Assembly (NCBI RefSeq): GCF_024679095.1
Contig: NC_066509.1
Coordinates: 17,804,299-17,868,298 of the forward strand
DNA: 64,000 nucleotides
DNA from: Eriocheir sinensis
Taxonomy: Eukaryota > Arthropoda > Malacostraca > Decapoda > Varunidae
Direction of reading: 5' to 3'
The position numbers were made by a program, and so were the translations under genes. The notes under the pieces were generated by a model. The model did no database searches and was not told the DNA's origin. It saw only the letters and a list, made by a program, of their open reading frames with translations. Position 1 is the first letter of the stretch, and the number at the start of each line of letters is the position of its first letter. This document shows, piece after piece, positions 36,219 to 45,300 of the stretch.

Positions 36219-37745
36219 CCTAAGGCTCTTCGTCTCATCAGCTCTCCTCTTACTGATAGTCTTCTACCTCTTAAATTCCGCCGCAATGTTGCTTCTCTTT
36301 CTATCTTCTATCGATATTTTTATGCTGACTGCTCTTCTGAACTTGCTAACTGCATGTCTCCCCCCTCCCGCGGCCTCACCACACCGACTTTCTACTCAAG
36401 CTCATCCCTTTACTGTCCAAATCCCTTACGCAAGAGTTAACCAGCATCTTCACTCTTTCATCCCTCACGCTGGTAAACTCTGGAACAATGTTCCTTCATC
36501 TGTATTTCCTCCTGCCTACGACTTGAACTCTTTCAAGAGAGGGTATCAGGACACCTCTCCTCCCGAAATTGACCTCTCTTAAAAAAAATAAAAAAAAAGA
36601 TCTCCAAGACAAACACCAATACTACTACAGTGGTTGCCATGCTTGTCGTCACAGAACACTGTGCGGGTGAGTAAGGTCTACTACATGGTCCAGCCCAGGG
36701 CTCAATAACAGCAACAACATATCTGTACACCTTCCATGGGCCTAGATTAGGCCTGCAGGTAGTGTGACCTTGGCATCGAAGACGCATGCTATCTTTTTTA
36801 GTTTTAACCCCAATTTTTTAAATACTGTATTTCCCGCCATATGAGATGCACTTAAAAAAAGAATTGGAGAAATCATCCTGTGTCTTATACCCCAATGGTT
36901 AGGTTTTAGTAGGCCTAGGGGTTATTGTTACTGGTATGAAACCAACACCCAAACCAACACTGTTTGACACAATAGTTCCAAGATGTCCCCAGAATGAAAT
37001 ATGTCGTATTTTGTGGCATATAATGCTCACATTCTTCAATCAGAAAATGCCAAAAAGTTACCCCTGCACGGTACATATGCCTAAAGTACAAATTTTGGTT
37101 GATTTAAATAATGAATAGCGTGATGCAATAGAAAAGGAAAGTGTGAATAAGCATAAGAGAGGAGGAGGACATGTGAAGCGATAAAACCATACAGGTCACA
37201 AGAAGAAGAAGACGTGCCACGTGTGTGAGCCGAGGCGCGGCGTGAACACTTAACACAAAACACAACACCGCCGTGGTGCGCCGGTCACCAGTGTGCCGGG
37301 TACCTTTGTGGTGATGGATAAAGCGGCTATTACACGGAACAAATTTGGTGGAGCAGGGTGCTGCCTGACGTGACTCTGCTCAGCGACCGTCGAGCGGACT
37401 TGGGCGGATTGATCAAGAACTATTTCTGCTGTTCAGCAGCCCGGTCAACTGATGTTTTCTGTAATACATGTTCAAAAGAACGGATATCCGTGGATGACTA
37501 AAGTGTTTATTGTTAACATATTTTTGTTTCTTATTGTAAAAATAACTACCGTATTTTGTGGCGTATTACGCGCACCCCAAACTTTAAGACAACAATTTGG
37601 AAAAAAAAAAAAAAAAAAAGTTCTTAAAATGCTCAAAATTATGTACGGTTAAAGAACATTGACGATGTACAGTTTTCCGAAATTTATATATTTTTGGTGT
37701 AACCTGTACTGTTTGAATTGACAAGTGTCCTTGAGTAGGGCAATG

Positions 37746-38050
37746 AAAATGGCGGCTGGGCTGGTGTTGTGAGAAATATCTCCTCGTACATACTGATTAT
37801 GTACAGCTTATGAGATCATAATTAGCATATTATTCTCACAGTCACTCGTAGGTTATGACAGATAACTCGGCAAGACACAATTCACGCGGTTCTGGTGACA
37901 CGTGGCATGCTGCTGTTTGTTGTATGGGTGTGGTTGTGTGGTTTGTAAACAATGCAAATGGCGGCCGGGCTGGTATTGAGCAAAATAACTCCTCGTACAA
38001 GACTCATGATGTACAGTTCCTGATATCATATTTACCCCATTATTCTCACT
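37746..38050 (+). repeat. Tandemly duplicated 95-bp segment
   Basis: 37746-37842 and 37957-38050 both run from AATGGCGGC(T/C)GGGCTGGT to ATTATTCTCAC, with CTCCTCGTACA in between. A worn third copy of the start is at 39185. Confidence 0.7.
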
Positions 38051-38559
38051 AATATTAATAATTAATGATGAACACATGGGTATTTTTTTTTTTCAATATG
38101 ATTTTTTGTGTAGCTTGTACTGCTCGAATTAGAGGAGTTCTGTCCCCCCAAAATTGGCAGTGATCGCTCGCTACTTTAACTAAAACTGAGTTAACTCCCG
38201 TTGAAGCGATGAGGACTCGCACACTTTAAAATCTCTCACGTGATAAATCATGATGCACAGTGCCTGTAGTCTACAAGACATTGATCCCAAGTGTTTATGC
38301 CAACATTTTTCAGGTGAAGTGGTGAGAAACATTGTACCATTCAGTTATTACAAGCTAAATACTCACACCTAAGCTTACACCATTCTCACATTTTTTTATA
38401 ATCTCCTGACGCATGTATAGCTTGAACCATTTTTCTAATAGATTCCACGAAGACTAATGTTCAATCTGGAAAGTACCGAACAGAATCTAGTCAGTAGAAT
38501 GCATGGTAAAGAGATATTTAAAAGGCCGAAACCCGCACAGTACCGAAAGGAGCCGCCGA

Positions 38560-38735
38560 GGGGCCGAACTCACTCTCACCAAGACTTACCAACACAAAGG
38601 GCTGTAGCTGTCTAGGACACTGGGGAGAAAGAAACAGTAGAACACCTAATTGTAGAATGTAGCAACTATGGGAGGCAGAGAGGGGAGTTAGTACCAGAAG
38701 AAGTGATGGTGATGAGCCGATGAACAGTGATACAG
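38560..38735 (+). mobile_element. LINE C-terminal scrap
   Basis: One frame reads TYQHKGCSCLGHWGEKETVEHLIVECSNYGRQR (in pieces with no stop), the C-x2-C-like and H-x3-C pattern that closes many LINE RT proteins. No RT core nearby. Confidence 0.45.
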
Positions 38736-40037
38736 GTCAAAAGAAGAAGAAGAAAGTTTGTTTTGGATTGGAATGCCAATTCGTATAGATCTATCTCCAA
38801 GGTATAAATACATAATGAACAAGTAAAGTCTGTGTTCGTGATTTATTAATTGCTTTAGTGTATCAAGTGCCTAAAACTGATAGTACAGAAGTTTTTGTAG
38901 GCCAAAAAAACAACAAACAACAGGTCGTAGATTCAGGCTGCTGTGCAACCAAAGTTTCATAATTTCATTTATCATAATACCGCATCTGTGTCAAAGATTA
39001 TCGAAGAATAATGTTCTCAATATTCATAACTTTGTTTTAAATTACATTGGGATAAGCAAAAATTTTTTTTTATAGTAGACCCACTTTTCTGTGCCAAATT
39101 AAGCTTTCCAGATAATCTGGTATTTTTTTTTGAGGGCCAGAACTCCTCTAATTGGCAACAGTGCTTCTAAGTCATACAAAACAATGCAAATGGCAGCCGG
39201 GTCGTGTCGGCGCCTGACGGAAATGCGGGATAACAACAAGGCATGGGTGTAAGCGCCGCCCAAGCATTTCAAATTTGGCTCTTCATTGTGGTGTACTCTG
39301 CAGTTTTGCAACACTCATATATATGTAACTTGTATTTGCTATTTTGATACATTTATAATTTTACATGTTGTATGGTGGCCAGTTTGAGGTTACTTGTGTA
39401 ATTTTTTGTCATGTAAGTTTCATGTGGATTTCGTGTGTTGTGGTGATCGCTGGGTAGGGGGTAGGAAGGAGCCTTGGAGGCGGCAGAGGTTCAAGACACT
39501 CGTCCAGCACGCCGCCGCTGTAGCCGCCCTCCACAAGAATGAGATAGCGACACCGTGCTATTGTTGTTTGTGCTTACTGTTGCAAGATGGGAGAGGACTG
39601 GGAGGTGGATTTGGCTCGCAGGAGGTTGCTCGTTGAGGCATGGGAAGGGTTATAATCTTGGTAAGTGACCAACGCTGAGCCGGCATATTGGCTGATGTTT
39701 CATATTTATAGATGCCATATTTAGGGCTTGCATTAGTGCTACTTTATTTGTGAGCCATACTGTGTGAGCCAAAGTGCCTATTTATTGTGTACGTCATTGT
39801 GATTGTGAAAATGTGTTTACAGAAACAAGTACACCCATGTCAGCTGTTTGGTGGAGGAATAAAGGCCAGTCTGACGTGGGGAGTTTCAGTTGTACCATTT
39901 GGAGTGAGCGGTCTCCTACAATGGGCGATCCTCCACCGATTTCATTTTTGTATGGTAGTTATTTGATCGCCCTGTATTCTATGGTAACATATTATAAGAC
40001 TGCTATGGACTACGAAAGAATCATAAACAATAATAAA

Positions 40038-40351
40038 GGTAAGTTTGCAGTTGTTATTGGACAAGATGAAAAAAATAAAGACCCTTATAACACCCCAAAG
40101 AAGAAAAAAAATCAATAATAATTTGTACCTTCGGCGTATAGCACGCAGGGTAAACTTAAAGGCATTTTTTATGTGAAAAAGGTGTGCATTAAAGCCACAA
40201 AATACGGTATATTAAAACATGATTGACAAATTAATCAACATCTATTTCTACTTGAAAGAAGGTGTACAGTCCCTGAAAGTCAAGATCAAGACCAAGATTG
40301 CCCATCAAACATAGCATCCCCGTGTGATTAGTTCCCTCAGTAGCTCGGCGA
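40038..40351 (+). repeat. Segment duplicated at 46989-47295
   Basis: Starts GGTAAGTTTGCAGTTGTTAT and ends GTGTGATTAGTTCCCTCAG in both copies, near-identical throughout. It spans the right inner transposon end and about 140 bp beyond it. Confidence 0.9.
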
Positions 40352-40666
40352 AAGTTAGCGCCTGCACACTGCGCAGTGAGTGAATCTACCACCCAACCCT
40401 TTTGTTTACCATTTCAGTCACAGGTACTAGGGGTAAGAGCAGTGTAACTCTTCAACCAACAGTGGAACACTTTGAACACAGAGAGGAGCACAAAGCAGCA
40501 TACGGTATCACAGTCATAATTGTAAGTAAAGTGGCCAAATGTAATACTGCACATACATTAAGTTCAGGGGAAATGTGGAGGTTTTTATTTTTTATTTTTA
40601 TATATCTTGCCAAATTATAGGTGCGTCTTATACTCTGGTGCATCTCATGTGGCAGGAAATACGGTA

Positions 40667-41450
40667 CCTACATGTTTACTTGCACTAAGGTCTGTTGAAT
40701 TTTTCAATGCATTTCAGGTCAGAGTTAGTATAAAGTCACTAGTAATAAGATTGTAATAGTATTGGAAAAAGGAAGAATCGTTGGGGTGGGCTAACCCTCT
40801 CCAACAAGTTGTCCTGAATGATATCTGAGTGTCTGTAGAGTAGTCAGTAGACATGTTGAATTTTTCAGTAGCATTAATAAGTTTACATTAAAAAAGAAAA
40901 AGTATATATCCTTGCTTTAAAGAGCTGATGGTATTCACACATACCACTTGGTGAGGACATGAACCCGTGTCCTCCAGGATGCTGTACTTGCACACCGACC
41001 ACTCAGCTTCAGCCTCTCCCCAACTCTGCTGCGTTGCCCCCAATACATCACTCTCTCTCATAAGTCAGCTATTTACTCTTTGAGTTTGCATATCAAATAA
41101 TCTATATACATCAAATAATGATATATAGTGCTATGAATGTGTTGCTTTTAGGATAACAGCAGTGAATTGTATATATTCCATAACGAGTGACAAAGTTGCT
41201 CTCCAATGATGTCAGTGATCAAGGACATCCTGTCACTTCCTCCCTGATCACCACTTGCAATGGCATCTCCTCCGACTCACTCTCATGTGTTCCACAGATG
41301 GGAGAAAGATCTCATATACGATGTGACGGAGGTGGAGGCAATAGCTCTGATAATAAGGCTAGGTTTAGCAAAGGTGTGGCCAGTGGATTCCCTGAGCAGG
41401 CCCCGCACAAACGGACTTCATAGCTGAGTCTGACTACAAAAATCTTCTCA

Positions 41451-41496
<46 letters not shown>

Positions 41497-41811
41497 ATGC
41501 ATCTGTGTGGGGGTGGGTTGGGGGGATTTGGATGGGTGGGTGGTGATGTGAATGTGTGTGTGTAAAGGTCAAGAAATGAATATGATGAGAGGAAATGCTG
41601 CAACATGAAAAACTAGAGACCATTCTGCTGTGGCAGCATAAAAATATAGATACATAGAAATAGTAGGGAAAAAAATAAATAAATAACTTACTGAATGTAA
41701 AAAGTAATCCAATGATTGTAGGAAAAAAGTTGATGAAGTGACTAGTCTTTATATAATAAAAGTGATATCTATTACTATTACTATCATCCCATGTCTGCTA
41801 AAGATATTCTT
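40667..41811. other. No gene; tRNA-like SINE head and (GT)n
   Basis: On the minus strand, 41032-40950 has CTGAGTGGTCGG (A-box-like) and GGGTTCATGTCC (B-box-like) 35 bp apart, suggesting a tRNA-derived SINE head. (GT)n at 41454-41494. The rest is unremarkable AT-rich sequence; I looked for the final POLR2B exons here and did not find them. Confidence 0.45.
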
Positions 41812-41815
41812 TTAA

Positions 41816-42031
41816 CCAGGTAGCAGCAACAGGCCAAATTTGTGGCTTTACCATGTAGCAGCGATGGGCCAAATTTGTGCCATGATATGAACCCCCCAAA
41901 ATAGATGACGCATAAACTGATCACAAATGCTTTGATATATATTATGAAATGGTTTGTGTGAGTGATGATTTTTTTCTCATTTTTCTTGCTTAGAGGGACC
42001 ATTAAGAAACATGATCCCCGCTGCTACTGGG
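41816..42031. mobile_element. TTAA-flanked palindromic MITE (piggyBac-like), copy a
   Basis: TTAA at 41812-41815 and 42032-42035. Ends CCAGGTAGCAGC and GCTGCTACTGG are inverted. About 216 bp, no coding. The left half has an internal direct repeat of the GGGCCAAATTTGTG region. Other copies: 45313, 46876 (partial), 47336, and 49079/53279 (split). Confidence 0.85.
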
Positions 42032-42163
42032 TTAATGTATGAAATGTAGTAAGACAAGTTTGGCATAAAAAATGCATGCATCTGGGTACAAAAAATCATT
42101 CCACATATCCCTTCATGTGTGGAAACTATCTTTTATAGCTAACTTTGGCAGGCCCACACCTAC

Positions 42164-42324
42164 CTTTCATGACCCTTCATGGGGTGTCTAACGAGGATCT
42201 GCACTGGTCCCCGGGCTCGAGACTGAATCTTGTCGTCCACCATATGCTTCAATCTTTGATAGTATGTAGGAGTCAAGAAAATCTGGGTATTCATCTTTCT
42301 GCCCGTGTGGCCGCAATACATGAT
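42164..42324 (-). CDS. POLR2B: POLR2B exon D
   Basis: Acceptor TTTTTTCAG, donor GTAGGT. 161 bp, reading [47 protein letters not shown] and leaving a two-base codon remainder, which fits the Arg that begins the next conserved block. Confidence 0.88.
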
Positions 42325-45300
42325 CTGAAAAAATTAAATCAATAAAAAGATAAATTGTGGCTTCACAATATTACAGGGTAGGCGGTGGCTGAGTGGTAGT
42401 GTGCTGGGCCCACATTCACCGCGTGATGGACGACACGAGTTTGAATCCCAACGCTACCACCTGGAATTTTTCAGTCACCGCTGAGTGGCTTAAAACTACC
42501 CACATGCTGTCCTGAAGACCACCCATCAACCCGGACTCTATGGTGGGGTTGCATGTGACGTCATCATCAGCAATTAGCTCATCACTTCTGAGCTGCCCTG
42601 CAAAGGCCCGCCATTTTGGGAGGCACATATTTACCGCAAGAGAGCTCCTCAGCTTTCCCCGCCATTTTACTGTGTTGGTGTTTGTGTTAGTGTCCATCTA
42701 TTACTATGTGGGTGGGTGTGTTAGTGTCCATCTATTACTGTGTGGGTGTGTGTGTTAGTGGCCCATCTATTACTGTGTGGGTGGGTGTGTTAGTGTCCAT
42801 CTATTACTGTGTGGGTGTGTGTGTTAGTGTCCATCTATTACTGTGTGGGTGTGGGTGTTAGTGTCCATCTATTACTGTGTGGGTGTGGGTGTTAGTGTCC
42901 ATCTATTACTGTGTGGGTGTGGGTGTTAGTGTCCATCTATTACTGTGTGTGTGTGGGTGTTAGTGCCCATCTATTACTGTGTGGGTGGGTGTGTTAGTGT
43001 CCATCTATTACTGTGTGGGTGTGGGTGTGTTAGTGTCCATCTATTACTGTGTGGGTGTGTGTGTTAGTGTCCATCTATTACTGTGTGGGTGTGGGTGTTA
43101 GTGTCCATCTATTACTGTGTGGGTGGGTGTGTTAGTGTCCATCTGTTACTGTGTGGGTGGGTGTGTTAGTGTCCATCTATTAATGTGTGGGTGTGGGTGT
43201 TAGTGGCCCATCTATTACTGTGTGGGTGTGGGTGTTAGTGTCCATCTATTACTGTGTGGGTGTGGGTGTGTTAGTGTCCATCTATTACTGTGTGGGTGGG
43301 TGTGTTAGTGTCCATCTATTACTGTGTGGGTGTGGGTGTTAGTGTCCATCTATTACTGTGTGGGTGTGTTAGTGTCCATCTATTACTGTGTGGGTGTGGG
43401 TGTTAGTGTCCATCTATTACTGTGTGGGTGTGGGTGTTAGTGTCCATCTATTACTGTGTGGGTGTGGGTGTTAGTGGCCCATCTATTAATTACAGTGTGG
43501 GTGTGGGTGTTAGTGTCCATCTATTATTGTGTGGGTGGGTGGATGTTAGTGTCCATCTATTAGTGTGTGTTTTAGTGGCCCATCTATTACTGTTACTGAT
43601 AGGTGCTACACTGCCACTCGCAGTAGGTAGACAGGGGCTGCCAAGTATAGTTCAGTGGGCTTTTTGCGAACCCCTTACGTTCTTATGTTCTTACTAAACA
43701 CCGCCCGGTGGTTAAATTAGTCATATATTCATTGTTTTTATCATCTAATATATCTTGAAGTTTGATAATAAATGTATATACTGTATGTCCATCATCATTT
43801 GGCAGCTTAATGGATAGTTATATAATGAAGCCTAGCTTCACTGTCCTGATTATTTGCATATTCACTTAGATTGTGACATGAAGACGGGAGGCACGGGCCA
43901 GCCATCATCAGGGGGCAGGGGCTCAGCTGATCGCTCTTGCCTCCCAAAATGGCTGTCAGTTGTTTTACCTAAAACAAAAGCGAAGCAGTGTGACGTCAGT
44001 GCAACCCCTTTATAGGAAACCGTCCAAGTTAATCAAGAACGAGTTCTGGGGGGCAGCATGAGCCATGAGAAGATGGCGCCACTATAAACATTTGCCTGCG
44101 CCGTGACGGGCTGGGGCCGACTACCATCCAGGCCCCTCAAGCAAGCCTACCGGCTCTATAGGCGTAGACGTAAAAAAAATATAATAATAATAATTCACAT
44201 ATATAACACCATGTAAACCCCTTATGGCCATTACATAATGTAGTTTCATTACCTCATTGCCTCTCAAGTGATAGCCATACTCCTGCAGCAGATAGCAAAT
44301 TTTTGACACATTGACAGCATCGTTGAAAGGTGTGCCATCACCAATCTCTCCCTTGTTGGCGCCGAGTTTCGCTTGCAGTGCCTCAATCAAGTGACCAATA
44401 GGCATTAGAGATGGAATGGCATGAGGGTTGATGATGATGTCGGGCGTAATGCCTTCAGCTGTATATGGCATGTCCTAAAAAATAAAAATTATTAATTAAT
44501 ACTTGAAAGCTGGTGGGTTTGTGTAAATTTTAGTCTAACAGTTAATAAGCTACCAACTGATTACAAAAGTGCTATACAACTGACTGGTACAGATACAGGT
44601 AACTCTCGATTTACACGAGTTTGGTTTACGTGCTTTTGAAATAACGCGGGGTCCAAAATCCAAATGTTTAATTTACACATTTTTTTCACTTATACGCGAT
44701 ATTTTATGAAGTGGACACCAGATGTCTCACGCAACTGTACTCACGCGGCGCCGCGGCCACACAGTTGAGCTCAGTTCTTCCCGCGCACCACTTGAGTAAC
44801 AATACAGTACCCACGCTGCCACGCTACTCAACAACAACAACACCCTCGCTGCTGTGCTACCACGAGGGGAAGGGCAGCCAGAGGAGGAACCACGAGAGAG
44901 AGAGGAGTCAGAGTGATACAGAAGGCAATAAAGGTACAAACCTACCTCTTGTTTGATTTACATTGTTTTTGATTTACGCGACCTCTTCAAGGACACAATC
45001 CTCATATTAGAGGGCATAGCCAACTATACAACATTATCAGGACACTAATAGTCTTCACCTCCCACACACTACTTATGCAGAAAGACAGATCAAATTATAA
45101 TGATCCCCATCATAATAATAATCATCACTACTGCAGAACTCACTCCCCACAGTGATAACTATTTAACAAATGATCTCAAACTTATAACAAGGTGTGTGGA
45201 ACTTCAGAAACACATTGTACATGAGGAGTTAATAAACTTTCATTAACCTGTAAACTGCAGCAGGGGGTGACAGGAACATTAGTAATGCCATATTGGTTGA

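Larger units (their letters stand above)
36825..40664. mobile_element. TA-flanked DNA transposon(s), nested ends
   Basis: Outer inverted repeats: 36825 reads CTGTATTTCCCGCCATATGA and the reverse complement from 40664 reads CCGTATTTCCTGCCACATGA; 24 of the first 28 bases match, each flanked by TA. Inner inverted repeats of about 90 bp lie at 37002-37093 and 40120-40207 (CGTATTTTGTGGC start). A third inner-type left end is at 37549 (CCGTATTTTGTGGCGTATTA). TA targets and this TIR style suggest Tc1/mariner-pogo relatives. No transposase is recognisable inside. Confidence 0.65.

Noticed and set aside
39394..40118. Transposase gene of the TA-flanked element at 36825
   Set aside because: The two frames here (80 and 114 codons) show no DDE motif or DNA-binding domain I can identify, although a GTAAGT donor-like site lies at 40039.
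41187..41423. Next exon of POLR2B
   Set aside because: Neither strand reads the conserved RDGGLRFGEMERD or the C-terminal zinc-binding region.
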